From Gemmatimonadales bacterium (lineage in GTDB: Bacteria > Gemmatimonadota > Gemmatimonadetes > Longimicrobiales > Gaopeijiaceae), in the NCBI GenBank assembly GCA_007692665.1, contig REBP01000074.1:1-64000 (forward strand): a stretch of 64,000 nt of DNA, written 5' to 3'. Positions 1 to 8,622 of the stretch are shown here, one piece after another. How positions within the stretch are numbered: the first letter of the stretch is position 1; every line of letters starts with the position of its first letter. The notes beneath the pieces were generated by a model, which did not search any database, was not told where the DNA came from, and worked only from the letters and a program-made list of their open reading frames with translations. Position numbers and translations under genes: made by a program.

Positions 1-2977
1 GATAGTTCACGGCCGGCTGGGTGTTGATGAGCACATCGAGAACCCGGTAGGTGCGGTCGTTCTGCGACACCTGGGCAACCCGGGACTCGGGATCCCGGAT
101 GTTGCCGAAGACGATGGCCTCGGCGGGGCAGCTCTGCTGACAGGCCGGCACCACGTCACCTTCCGCCAGGTCCCTGCCCTCGGCCGTGGCGCGGTTCTCG
201 GCGCCGCGGATGCGCTGGACGCAGAAGGAGCACTTCTCCATGACGCCCTCGGAGCGCACCGTCACGTCCGGGTTGTAATGCCAGTTCAGCGGCTCCGGCA
301 CGTCCGAGTATCCGTACCAGTTGAAGACGCGAACCTTGTACGGACAGTTGTTCGCGCAGTACCGGGTTCCGACGCACCGGTTGTAGATCTGCCCGTTGAG
401 GCCGTCGGGCGTGTGGTACGCCGCGTAGACGGGGCAGACCGGCTCGCACGGGGCATTTCCGCAGTGCTGGCAGAGCATGGGCATGAAGCGGATGTCCACC
501 GGTCCGGGCTGCGTGGCGTCCACCGTCTCGTAGTAGCGCTCGAGCCGGATCCACTGCAGGTCCCGCCCCATCATCATCTGGTCTTCGCCCACAATGGCCA
601 CGTTGTTCTCGGACTGGCAGGCCGTGATGCAGGCCGAGCAGCCCGTGCACTTGTCCAGGTCGATGGCCATGGCCCAGCGCGCGTTGGTCGCCGGGTCGTA
701 GTCGCCGTAGCGGGCTCCCTCGAGGGGGAAGTCCTCGGGGCGTCCGTCGGTGGGGACGGGGACGAAGCCTCCCATCCCCTGCAGCTCCATGAGCTGGCCA
801 TGGCCGCCGGGATAATCGTCGCCGTGCGCCTGCCCCATCATCCCCAGCTCGACCGCAGGCACGATGGGACGATCGAAGGTCTGGCTCTGCCCCTCGATGG
901 TGGCGAGGCGCCGGTGCCGGCCCGTGGGTTCGACTTCGACCCGGGTGGCCAGGTGGACCAGCGCTCCGGAAGCCTGTTCGGTCACGGCTGGCAGGAGCAC
1001 CATGGGGTTCACGCCCCGGCCATCTGCCCAGCGCCCGGTATTCTCGTGACCTCCGCCCATGGCGATGGCCACCGTGTCGGCGCGGATCCCGGGGTAGGTC
1101 CAGACCGGGACTTCCAGTTCGCCGTGCGGCGAGGTCACGCGGACGATCTCTCCCTTCCGGAGACCGCGCTCCCGCGCCGTGTCCGGGTGCATCTCGACCC
1201 ACGAATGCCAGCCGATCTTGGCCACCGGATCGGGGAGTTCCTGGAGCCAGGTCCGGTTTGCTCCGCGGCCGTCGCCGAAGCGCGACGACGGGTAGACCAT
1301 GAGGGTCAGGCCGCCCTCCTCGCCGTCGAGCACCGGGGCATCGAAGCCGAGGGCTCGATCGGGCGCCTGAAGCGACCCCTCCGCCTGCTGCCCGCCTCCC
1401 ATCTCCACCACACCGGTGCGAAGGACCTCGCGCCAGTACTCCGAGAAGTTCGCTTCGCCGGTCCCGGCGGCCGCGTGGCGCTCGCTCCAGCGATTCCGGA
1501 GGTAGTCGTGAAAGGTCTCGGCGCCGAAGTCCTGGCCGAGGGCCCGCGCCGCGACGAGGAGGATATCTCCGGCGGGGCGGGAATCGAAGTGCGGAACCGG
1601 CCGCATGGCAGGCTGCTGGATGGCCCAGAGGCCCGGACGGGGATTGGAGTCGCCCCAGCACTCGAGGGGGTGGCGCTCCGGAAGGACCAGGTCGGCGAGC
1701 GCAGCCGTCTCGTTCATCTGCGGAGTGATGACCACCGTGAAGCCCACACCCTCCATGGCCGCGGCAAAACCGGCCGCCGGGGGAAGGGTGTAGGCGGGGT
1801 TCGTCCCGTGGACGACCAGGGCGCTCACCGTGCCGGCCCCCATCTGGTCGATGGCTTCGGCCAGCGACGCGAACGACGTCGTGGGCTGTCCGTTGACCGG
1901 CGAAGCAAACCGCACGGTCTGGCCGATGGCGCCGGACACGGCGTTCAGGACCATGACGCCGAGGTTCGCCGCCGTCGCGTTCCGATGCTGCCCGGCCACA
2001 CCAGGCCCCAGGACGAGCGGCGAGGACGCCTGGGCAAGGTGATCCGCGAGTTCCTCCAGCGAGGCGACCGGAATGCCGGCTTCCCGCGCGGCGGTGTTCA
2101 TGTCGTAGGCCGCCAGGAGGTCACCGTAGGGACCGGGATCTCCGCCACGCCCCGCAACCGCTCCCGCCAGGGCAAGCGCCACGACCCCTTCGGATCCGGC
2201 CCGGATCGGGAACCACTCGTCGGCGTTCTGCCCGGTGAGGGAAAGGCGGGAGCCCAGGAACACGAAGCGGGCCTTGGCGCCGTCCTCGGAGACCCCCGCC
2301 GAGCGGGCGAAACCGCGGGACTGCTCCACTGGCGAGCCCCACGTCTCGAGGAAGTCGGCGCCGAACGATACCACCAGGTCCGCCGCCTCGAAGTCGAAGG
2401 TCGGGATCTCGTCGCGACCGAAGGCGATCCGCGAAGCCTCGCGCAGCGGTGCATCGGAAAGCGCCTCGTACTCGACCCGCCGGCCGCCCAGGGCCTCGGC
2501 CACCCGGTCCATGAGCTCGCCGAGGGTGGGTCCGGCATGCCCGGTCATGAGCAGCGTCCCGGTCCCGGCCCCCTGCAGTTCCCTTGCAAGGAGGGCCTCG
2601 GCATCGGCCCAGGAGATCGGCTCGAACGCGTCGTCCACCCGGCGCATGGGCTGGGTCAGGCGGTCCGGGTCGTAGAGGCCCTGCAACGCCGAGTGCCCCC
2701 GGGCGCAGAGGGCACCCCCGGACACCGGGTGATTGGGGTTCCCCTCGAGCTTGATCGCCCGCCCTTCCATGGTCTTGACCCAGACCCCGCACCCTGCCGG
2801 GCACTCGCCGCAGGCAGTGGCATACCAGGTCGCCACCCCGGGGGTGATCTCCTCGGGAGGAACCACGTAGGGAATGAGTTTGTTCACCTTGTCGGTGGAA
2901 CAACCCACGAGCCCGGCCCCGGCGCCGGTAACGCCGAGGACCTTCAGGAAATCACGCCGCTTGATGCCATCACTCAT
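1..2977 (-). CDS. actB: Alternative complex III subunit ActB (Fe-S / molybdopterin-like subunit), C-terminus cut by window edge
   Basis: Large iron-sulfur subunit of alternative complex III, which oxidises quinol and feeds cytochrome c or a terminal oxidase from the periplasmic face of the membrane. The 992 visible residues start with a twin-arginine leader (RRDFLK at 7-12) that runs into a lipobox-like GLVGC (Cys26). A molybdopterin-oxidoreductase-like half follows, with CGECPAGC at 56-63. From about residue 770 there is a ferredoxin half with several four-cysteine groups (CTGCSACITAC, CGNAPCEPVC, CANNCPYK, CSFCVQR, CQQSC). This order, MopB-like then NrfC-like in one chain, is diagnostic of ActB; the family is known to lack a functional Mo cofactor. 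It follows actA by 91 bases on the same strand, as in act operons. The reading frame is still open at base 1, so the C-terminus and the downstream actC and later genes lie outside. Confidence 0.93.
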   Translation of the reverse strand, partial: MSDGIKRRDFLKVLGVTGAGAGLVGCSTDKVNKLIPYVVPPEEITPGVATWYATACGECPAGCGVWVKTMEGRAIKLEGNPNHPVSGGALCARGHSALQGLYDPDRLTQPMRRVDDAFEPISWADAEALLARELQGAGTGTLLMTGHAGPTLGELMDRVAEALGGRRVEYEALSDAPLREASRIAFGRDEIPTFDFEAADLVVSFGADFLETWGSPVEQSRGFARSAGVSEDGAKARFVFLGSRLSLTGQNADEWFPIRAGSEGVVALALAGAVAGRGGDPGPYGDLLAAYDMNTAAREAGIPVASLEELADHLAQASSPLVLGPGVAGQHRNATAANLGVMVLNAVSGAIGQTVRFASPVNGQPTTSFASLAEAIDQMGAGTVSALVVHGTNPAYTLPPAAGFAAAMEGVGFTVVITPQMNETAALADLVLPERHPLECWGDSNPRPGLWAIQQPAMRPVPHFDSRPAGDILLVAARALGQDFGAETFHDYLRNRWSERHAAAGTGEANFSEYWREVLRTGVVEMGGGQQAEGSLQAPDRALGFDAPVLDGEEGGLTLMVYPSSRFGDGRGANRTWLQELPDPVAKIGWHSWVEMHPDTARERGLRKGEIVRVTSPHGELEVPVWTYPGIRADTVAIAMGGGHENTGRWADGRGVNPMVLLPAVTEQASGALVHLATRVEVEPTGRHRRLATIEGQSQTFDRPIVPAVELGMMGQAHGDDYPGGHGQLMELQGMGGFVPVPTDGRPEDFPLEGARYGDYDPATNARWAMAIDLDKCTGCSACITACQSENNVAIVGEDQMMMGRDLQWIRLERYYETVDATQPGPVDIRFMPMLCQHCGNAPCEPVCPVYAAYHTPDGLNGQIYNRCVGTRYCANNCPYKVRVFNWYGYSDVPEPLNWHYNPDVTVRSEGVMEKCSFCVQRIRGAENRATAEGRDLAEGDVVPACQQSCPAEAIVFGNIRDPESRVAQVSQNDRTYRVLDVLINTQPAVNY

Positions 2978-3068
2978 GGAGTCTCTCGGTATTCCGTTGT
3001 TCCGGATCACGCTCCGGCACGCCTACAGCCCGAAGGAGCAGAAGCGTCCGTCGGGCCGTGCAGCACGG

Positions 3069-3644
3069 TCAGTAGTGGCAGACGGTGCAGTCGCGGGACG
3101 CACCCATCTCGAGATGGCAGGTCAGACACCATCCCATGGTAAGGGGCTGCTCCACCCGCTGGATCACCCCCATCTCCTGCACCTGCCCGTGGCAGGCGGT
3201 GCAGTCCACACCCGCTGAAATGTGTCGCATGTGGGGAAACTGCACGTGGTCCGCCACCCGGTAGATGCGGTTCCAGGGGATGGGCTCCTGCCGATCCCAG
3301 AATCCGCGGACCTTGTCGATCTCCGGCGACGGACCGCCCTCGGGTCCCTCCCCGCGAATCACGCTGTGACACCCCATGCACGATGCAACGGCGGGAAGCC
3401 CGGCGCTGGGGGAACGCTCGGCAGAGAAGTGGCAGTACATGCAATCGATCTGGTACTGCCCCTCGCCGGCCCCGGCGTGGACATTGTGGGGAAAGGCCAC
3501 GGGCTGGCCCTCTGGCCCGTATTCCACCTCCTGCTGCGCGATATCGGAGGTGGCTGCGTCGTCACCGCGGGCCTGGACGAAGGCGACCGTGACGAGTGCC
3601 ACGGCGACCACGGCCATTGCGAGGATCCATTGCTTCTTGATCAC
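3069..3644 (-). CDS. actA: Alternative complex III subunit ActA, pentahaem cytochrome c
   Basis: Membrane-anchored multihaem cytochrome c that passes electrons from the quinol-oxidising core of alternative complex III to the periplasmic acceptor. The 191-residue protein has one N-terminal hydrophobic helix (about 6-24) and five haem motifs: CMYCH (68-72), CMGCH (89-93), CTACH (148-152), CLTCH (173-177) and CTVCH (186-190). Five c-type haems is the usual ActA count. I chose the GTG at 3644 because GAGAG sits seven bases upstream and the protein then begins directly with the charged-hydrophobic anchor. An in-frame GTG at 3668 would add eight residues. It is the first gene of the act operon here, and a sigma-70-like promoter lies about 60 bases upstream. 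Confidence 0.93.
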   Translation of the reverse strand: MIKKQWILAMAVVAVALVTVAFVQARGDDAATSDIAQQEVEYGPEGQPVAFPHNVHAGAGEGQYQIDCMYCHFSAERSPSAGLPAVASCMGCHSVIRGEGPEGGPSPEIDKVRGFWDRQEPIPWNRIYRVADHVQFPHMRHISAGVDCTACHGQVQEMGVIQRVEQPLTMGWCLTCHLEMGASRDCTVCHY

Positions 3645-3705
3645 CGGTAACTCTCGATGGGAGGGCACATCAGGGGTGGGGTCTGTTCCGGGTTGGAGCG
3701 GGGGG

Positions 3706-3735
3706 AACTTACCCGCGCGCGGGAGTTCCTGTCAA
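3706..3735 (-). promoter_or_regulatory. Putative sigma-70 promoter of the act operon with a palindrome in the spacer
   Basis: On the minus strand a perfect TTGACA (3735-3730) is followed after 18 bases by TAAGTT (3711-3706). The predicted start of transcription would leave a leader of about 55 bases before actA. The spacer contains the perfect 12-base palindrome CCCGCGCGCGGG (3712-3723), and flanking GGAACT/AGTTCC extends the dyad to 3704-3729. A repressor or activator bound there would sit between the -35 and -10 elements. The promoter match is direct; its use is inferred. Confidence 0.5.
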
Positions 3736-3879
3736 CGGAGTCGCTGCTGCACTCTTCCTTCCCGGCCTCCCGGCGGAGATCCGGGGGGGTCCCGAACCCG
3801 GGTGGCGCCGAGAACCCACGATCCCCGTGCAGGTTCCCTCCCCGTTGTTCTCCACCCCGCGCCTCCCCACATTTGCAGC

Positions 3880-4716
3880 ATGAAGACCGCCGCCGAACCC
3901 GTCCACCTCGATGCCCCCTGGGGGGAGATCCCCCTCGACACCGGCCGCCCCGTCGGCCGACGAATCGGCCCGCGGGAACTCTGGGTCGACATGGTGCAGG
4001 GGGAGATCCGCCTCGCCGACCGCAAGGTCGCCCCCGGCTTCGACTCCCCCCCGGACGAGCCCGATGCGTGGTCCCGCTGGGCCCTCCCGACGATCCCGCA
4101 GGCTGGAGGGGGGCAGGCCGGACCTCCCTTCAGGCTGAACCTGCGTCCCAGTCTGCCGGACCGCGCGGTCATCGTGCAGCCCGAGGTTCCCTTCTCCCTC
4201 GTTCCCCGGGCCGAGGCGCGCATCTTCGTCCGCATCCCGCTGACGATCCGCGTCGACCTCGACCTGCCCGGTGACGCGGCTCCCGTGCTCCTCAGGACGC
4301 TGCCGACCCTGGAACTCAGTGACACCTGGTGGGGCAGCTTTCTCGACGGGGAACTCTGCTACTGGCTCCACACCACCGCCCGCAGAGCGGTAGGTCCGGA
4401 ACTCCTGGAGCCCCACCTCGTGATCTGCCCGCTTCACCTGGTCAACCAGTCCCGAAGCGACCTCAAGGTCGAGAAACTGTCCTTCCGCGTCGAGCTCCTT
4501 TCCCTCTATGCGGACCGGACAGGCTTCTGGGCCGACGAGTCCCGCGTCCGCTACCAGGGCGACTCCGAAGGGAGCCAGATCGACATGACCGGACGGCCCC
4601 CGGAGGAAGCCGTCGCGCCCCGACGCATCTTCGCGCCTCCCTCGGCGGCTCGCGGCATCCGCGCCCTGACCTTCAAGGGGTTCAGGGGGTTCTCGGGCAT
4701 CGGCGGGGGTACATGA
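3880..4716 (+). CDS. DUF432 family protein, partner of the MscS channel gene
   Basis: A 278-residue soluble protein without signal peptide or membrane segment that matches the pattern of DUF432: a middle region rich in charged beta-strand-like stretches (RIFVRIPLTIRVDL), then WGSFLDGELCYWLHTTARR and CPLHLVNQSRSDLKVEKLSFRVELL, where the family is best conserved. Its stop overlaps the start of an MscS-type channel gene (ATGA, 4713-4716), so the two are translationally coupled. DUF432 genes are known to sit beside mscS homologues, which suggests a cytoplasmic accessory or regulator of the channel, but the biochemical role is not established. The start is the first ATG after the intergenic region; the 208 bases upstream carry no other gene. 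Confidence 0.78.
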   Translation: MKTAAEPVHLDAPWGEIPLDTGRPVGRRIGPRELWVDMVQGEIRLADRKVAPGFDSPPDEPDAWSRWALPTIPQAGGGQAGPPFRLNLRPSLPDRAVIVQPEVPFSLVPRAEARIFVRIPLTIRVDLDLPGDAAPVLLRTLPTLELSDTWWGSFLDGELCYWLHTTARRAVGPELLEPHLVICPLHLVNQSRSDLKVEKLSFRVELLSLYADRTGFWADESRVRYQGDSEGSQIDMTGRPPEEAVAPRRIFAPPSAARGIRALTFKGFRGFSGIGGGT

Positions 4717-5750
4717 TGGACGTCGCCGGCCTTCCTGTCGCGCTCCTCCTCCAGGCGGCTCAGCCCGACACGGTGGTGACGGGGTTCGACTTCCTCTCCG
4801 AAACGCTGGCCCGCATCGACATCCCCGCGCTCATCCGCGCGCTCCTCTGGCTCTTTGTCGGAATCCCGCTCCTTCTCGCCATCTCGCGCTGGCTCAAGCG
4901 GTGGGTCACGCGGCAGTACTCGGCGCAGCAGGCCATGGTGGTCGGGAAACTCGTCGTGTACCCCGGGGTGCTCCTGATCCTGGTGCTCACCCTGATGGAG
5001 CTGGGGTTCAACCTCGCCCCGCTCCTGGGCGCGGCAGGCGTGGTCGGCATCGCGGTGGGCTTCGCCTCCCAGACCTCGGTCTCGAACGTCATCTCCGGCT
5101 TCTTCCTCATCGGCGAGAAGCCCTTCGAGGTGGACGACGTGATCCAGGTCGGCGAAACGGTGGGCAGGGTCCTCTCCATCGACACGCTCTCGGTGAAGCT
5201 GCGTACCTTCGACAACCGGTTCATCCGCATCCCCAACGAGACCATCGTGAAGTCCCAGGTGACCACCATCACCCGCTTCCCGATCCGGCGTCTCGACCTG
5301 AACATCGGCGTCGCCTACAAGGAGGACATCCCCCGGGTCCGCACGGTCCTCATGGAGGTGGCCGGGGCCAACCCCCGCGCCCTCATGGAGCCCGAGCCCA
5401 CGGTCTTCTTCGACGGCTACGGGGACTCCTCGCTGGACCTCCGCCTGGCGGTCTGGACCATGCGCGAGAACTTCTTCTCCCTGAGGAACACGCTCCTGGA
5501 GGAGATCAAGGCGCGCTTCGACAGCGAAGGCATCGAGATCCCCTTCCCGCATCACTCCCTCTACACGGGCGAGGCCACCGAACCCTTCCCGATCCGCATC
5601 GTGGCGGACCGGATTCCGGAGGATGCGGGGGTTGCCACCGAGGCGGAGGAAACGGTTCCCCGGGGGGCGGACTCCGACGCGCCCGACGCACCCCCGCACG
5701 AGGCTCCGCCCCCCGCCACCGCAGATCCGCTGGAGGACGAACCCCGATGA
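4713..5750 (+). CDS. Small-conductance mechanosensitive channel, MscS family
   Basis: Mechanosensitive ion channel that opens under membrane tension to release solutes on osmotic downshock. The 345 residues hold three membrane helices (about 38-62, 78-104, and the pore-lining helix about 106-134 with the Gly/Ala-rich GAAGVVGIAVGFASQTSVSN). Next come the MscS beta domain (about 136-200, with FEVDDVIQVGETVGRV and the FIRIPNETI segment) and the alpha/beta cytosolic cage (about 205-285). The last 45 residues are an acidic Pro/Ala-rich tail, probably disordered and not part of the core family. The start ATG overlaps the DUF432 stop (ATGA); a second ATG follows immediately. Length is somewhat above that of E. 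coli MscS. Confidence 0.9.
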   Translation: MMDVAGLPVALLLQAAQPDTVVTGFDFLSETLARIDIPALIRALLWLFVGIPLLLAISRWLKRWVTRQYSAQQAMVVGKLVVYPGVLLILVLTLMELGFNLAPLLGAAGVVGIAVGFASQTSVSNVISGFFLIGEKPFEVDDVIQVGETVGRVLSIDTLSVKLRTFDNRFIRIPNETIVKSQVTTITRFPIRRLDLNIGVAYKEDIPRVRTVLMEVAGANPRALMEPEPTVFFDGYGDSSLDLRLAVWTMRENFFSLRNTLLEEIKARFDSEGIEIPFPHHSLYTGEATEPFPIRIVADRIPEDAGVATEAEETVPRGADSDAPDAPPHEAPPPATADPLEDEPR

Positions 5751-5757
5751 TGCGCTC

Positions 5758-6045
5758 ATGACCCCGAACCCCTCCGAACCCCGACCTTCCGCCGGACAGC
5801 ACCTTGCGACGGTAAGCCACGACGGCCGCTTCTGGGAGGTCTACCTCGAGTTCGAGGACACGCCCCGCGGCTCGGATCGCTACCGTGCCCTGCTGGCCTT
5901 CTCACCCGTGGACCGCGGGTCCGGCGAGGAGACCATGCGCACGATCCCCCTCCTCATCGAGGAATCCTACGAGGAGGTTCTCCAGCGGGCCCGGCGCCTC
6001 GACGAGCACCAGCTCTCGGCCATGCTCCGGTCCCTCCTGCCCTGA
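5758..6045 (+). CDS. Conserved-looking hypothetical protein, 95 residues
   Basis: I do not recognise a named family. The protein is small, soluble and acidic, with a beta-rich first half (FWEVYLEFEDTP, YRALLAFSPVD) and a helical second half (IEESYEEVLQRARRLDEHQLSAMLRSLLP). There is no signal peptide or cysteine motif. It starts eight bases after the mscS stop, so it is probably co-transcribed with DUF432 and mscS. The pattern of strand, strand, acidic linker and amphipathic helices would suit a small binding module. It is convergent with the ABC permease gene that ends at 6092. Confidence 0.6.
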   Translation: MTPNPSEPRPSAGQHLATVSHDGRFWEVYLEFEDTPRGSDRYRALLAFSPVDRGSGEETMRTIPLLIEESYEEVLQRARRLDEHQLSAMLRSLLP

Positions 6046-6091
6046 GGCGGGTCCCGAAACCCGTCCTGCCCCCGGCCCTCCCGGCCCGGCC

Positions 6092-7357
6092 CTACCCGTA
6101 CCGGACCCAGCGCCAGAGTTCGGGAAGCGTGGGCCGTTTCCCCTGCATCAGGATTCCGGTCCTGTAGATCCGTCCCGCGACCCACGCCGTTCCCATCAGG
6201 GTGGCCAGCATGAGCACGACGGAGAGGGCTGCCTCCCATACCGGGGCGGCCCCCGCCGCCACCCGCGCGAACATCAGGATCGGCGAGAAGAACGGGAAGA
6301 GCGACAGTCCCATGGCCCACGAGGTGGTGGGGTTGTCCAGCACCGGGGCCAGGAAGACGATGGGGACCACCACCAGCATGACGACGGGGAACTGCAGCTG
6401 CTGTGCCTCCTCCTCCGTGGAGCACATGGCCCCCACGGCGGCGAAGAGCGAAGCGTAGAGGAAGTACCCCACCAGGAAGCACAGTCCGAAGAAGGCGAAG
6501 ACCCCGGCCCCGGGGAGGTGAGCCCGGAGGTCGAAGCCCAGGCCACCCTCCGGAAAGAAGGGGAGCATGGCGGGGATGCCGGTGCCGAGCAGGATGGCAC
6601 CGAAGAGGATCCAGGCCGCCAGCTGGGTCAACCCCACGGCCCCCACCCCGACGATCTTGCCGAGCATGAGCTGCCCCGGGCGCATGGAGGAGAGGATGAT
6701 CTCGGCAATCCGCCCGGTCTTCTCCTCCAGCACCGCGCGCAGGACCATGGTCCCGTACACCAGGAGCACCACGTAGAGGAGAAACGCTCCGGCGAACCCC
6801 GCGACCATGGCGGTGGTCCCGTCCTCGTCGGCAGTGTCCTCCCGCCCGGCGCCCACCGTCTCCAGGTGCAGCTCCCCACCCGAGAGCAGAGCGGCCAGCG
6901 CAGGGCCCTCCTCCGAGGCCACGAGCCTCACCTCCAGAGCGGTCTGGCTTACCGCCTGCTGGATCCCGATTCGACGCAGGAGGCTGGGAACCGATACGCC
7001 GCGCAGTCGGGCGGACCCGACTTCGAGCGTCCCGCTCTCGAGAAAGAGGGCACCCCCCAGGCTCCCGTCCAGCAGGCGGGATTCGAGCTCCTCCTCGGCC
7101 ACGGACCCGGGTTCAACGGACTCCACCTCGAACCCTGCGGCGGCGAGGCGGGCCGCAACGCCGGACTCCAGCACCCCCGTCCGGTCCACCAGGGCCAGGC
7201 TCCGCTCTGCCGAGCCACCGCTCCCGGCCATGAGCGCCGACACGACGAAGAGGGCCAGCATGAGCAGGGGCAGCCCGATGGTCCCGACCAGGAAAGTCCG
7301 GGTCCGAACCCGCTGGAGGTATTCCCGGGCGATGACGGCACCGACGACAGAACTCAT
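6092..7357 (-). CDS. ABC-2 type transporter permease (NatB-like)
   Basis: Membrane subunit of an ABC exporter. The 421 residues show an N-terminal membrane helix (about 24-45), a periplasmic domain of roughly 140 residues, and a C-terminal block of five or six helices (from about 210), the layout of NatB / ABC2_membrane_3 permeases. The N-terminus (VIAREYLQRVRTRTFL) is typical of the group. Its start overlaps the stop of the ATPase gene upstream by four bases (ATGA, 7354-7357), so subunits are made in a coupled way. Family members export Na+, antibiotics or other small molecules; the substrate here cannot be read from sequence. Confidence 0.87.
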   Translation of the reverse strand: MSSVVGAVIAREYLQRVRTRTFLVGTIGLPLLMLALFVVSALMAGSGGSAERSLALVDRTGVLESGVAARLAAAGFEVESVEPGSVAEEELESRLLDGSLGGALFLESGTLEVGSARLRGVSVPSLLRRIGIQQAVSQTALEVRLVASEEGPALAALLSGGELHLETVGAGREDTADEDGTTAMVAGFAGAFLLYVVLLVYGTMVLRAVLEEKTGRIAEIILSSMRPGQLMLGKIVGVGAVGLTQLAAWILFGAILLGTGIPAMLPFFPEGGLGFDLRAHLPGAGVFAFFGLCFLVGYFLYASLFAAVGAMCSTEEEAQQLQFPVVMLVVVPIVFLAPVLDNPTTSWAMGLSLFPFFSPILMFARVAAGAAPVWEAALSVVLMLATLMGTAWVAGRIYRTGILMQGKRPTLPELWRWVRYG

Positions 7358-8331
7358 GGAAGTGCTCCCGGGTGGACGGCGGCCTCGGCGGGTCGAGCGG
7401 CCGCTCCCTGCGTTCCCGGAGCCGAACCGACCCGGGAACCGGCGTGGCGAACGAAGATCTCGTGCAGCCGGGGCTCCTCCACCTGGAAACGTCGGATCCG
7501 GGCGCCTGCGGCCACTGCCCGTTCCAGGAGGGGTTGCGGGTCGGCTCCGGCCTGGAGCTGGATCCGGACCCCGGCGCCTGCGACCTCGGACCGGAGGACC
7601 TCGGGCCCGCCGATCCAGGCGTCCGGCCCCTCGAAATCGATGGCGACAATCCCGTCGGCCTCGTTGCGCTTGAGTTCCTCGAGGGGGCCATCCAGCACCT
7701 TCCGGGCGTTCGAGATCAGGCAGACCCTCTGGCAGAGCCGTTCCGCCTGGTGCATGAGATGGGTGGAGAAGAGAATGGTGGTCCCCTTCCGGTGATACTC
7801 GAGGACGATTTCCTCGAGCACGTCCTGGTTGATGGGATCCAGCCCACTGAAGGGTTCGTCCAGGACCAGCAGCTCCGGGTCGTGGAGCACGGTGCCGATG
7901 AACTGCACCTTCTGCTGCATGCCCTTCGAGAGGTCTTCCACCCGCTTCTGTGCGCGGTCTCCGAGACCCAGTCGCTCGAGCCAGTCGGTCGCCTTTCGCG
8001 ACGCCGCCCTGCCATCCACCCCGCGAATGCGACCGAGGAAGACCAGGTGCTCCAGCACCTTCATGCGGCGGTAGAGCCCCCGCTCTTCCGGAAGGTAGCC
8101 CACCTTCTCCCGCCGGGTCCGGGCCGGATCGTCGCCGAAGAGTTCCACGCGGCCGGTGTCGGGCCCCAGGATGCCCATGATCATGCGGATCGTCGTTGTC
8201 TTCCCCGACCCGTTGGGACCCAGGAGCCCGTAGATGGAGCCTCGCGGGACCTCCAGGTCCAGGGCGTCCACGGCCCTGAACGTTCCGAAGTCCTTCGTGA
8301 CGGCATGGAGTCGGAGTGCTGCGTCCTGCAT
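7354..8331 (-). CDS. ABC transporter ATP-binding protein (NatA-like, with DUF4162-type C-terminus)
   Basis: ATPase that powers the adjacent permease. In 325 residues it has Walker A (GPNGSGKTT, about 39-47), the signature LSKGMQQK, and Walker B with VLDEPFSGLDP (about 157-167). The segment GYLPEERGLY between Walker A and the signature is typical of the NatA group, and the last 90 residues form the DUF4162-like C-terminal domain. It is the first gene of the two-gene unit. A four-copy 14-base direct repeat lies 21-75 bases upstream of its start, exactly where a promoter or operator would be. Confidence 0.88.
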   Translation of the reverse strand: MQDAALRLHAVTKDFGTFRAVDALDLEVPRGSIYGLLGPNGSGKTTTIRMIMGILGPDTGRVELFGDDPARTRREKVGYLPEERGLYRRMKVLEHLVFLGRIRGVDGRAASRKATDWLERLGLGDRAQKRVEDLSKGMQQKVQFIGTVLHDPELLVLDEPFSGLDPINQDVLEEIVLEYHRKGTTILFSTHLMHQAERLCQRVCLISNARKVLDGPLEELKRNEADGIVAIDFEGPDAWIGGPEVLRSEVAGAGVRIQLQAGADPQPLLERAVAAGARIRRFQVEEPRLHEIFVRHAGSRVGSAPGTQGAAARPAEAAVHPGALP

Positions 8332-8351
8332 GGAGACCTCTTCGGGCTCGG

Positions 8352-8406
8352 GGTGTGGTCCCTGGGGTGCGGTCCGGGAAGTGCGGTCCTGGCGGTACGG
8401 TCCTGG
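8352..8406. repeat. Four degenerate 14-base direct repeats upstream of the ABC ATPase gene
   Basis: Units are GGTGTGGTCCCTGG (8352-8365), GGTGCGGTCCGGG (8366-8378), AGTGCGGTCCTGG (8380-8392) and CGGTACGGTCCTGG (8393-8406). They share the core GGTCC every 13-14 bases, a spacing near 1.3 helical turns. Position within 75 bases of the ATPase start suggests a multi-site operator, but random low-complexity drift in GC-rich spacer DNA is possible. Confidence 0.5.
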
Positions 8407-8622
8407 AATCAGGATGACGGCCGGCGACGACCCTCTCTTCGTCTACGGCTCAGGCCGTCGAACCATTCACGCGAGGGGCTCCGCGACCCCGACAGGGTGG
8501 GCGCGGCGCTGCACCATCTGGTCAGCGGGTGGAGGCTCCCCTAGATTCAATTGCTTCGAACACCTTTCGGTCACGGCGGCGCCCCGCGTCTTCCTGACCT
8601 GGACCCTGAGTGAGGACACTCG

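Noticed and set aside
1-2977. Reading ActB as a formate dehydrogenase or polysulfide reductase
   Set aside because: The single chain with both MopB-like and ferredoxin halves, preceded by a pentahaem cytochrome, is specific to alternative complex III.
278-3142. A 954-codon open frame on the plus strand opposite actB
   Set aside because: It is the antisense shadow of a GC-rich gene; the minus strand encodes the recognisable ActB motifs over the same bases.
3780-3800. A Shine-Dalgarno-like or regulatory site in the G-run and CCCGAACCCGGG-like stretch
   Set aside because: It is too far from either start, and the pairing is no better than expected for such GC content.
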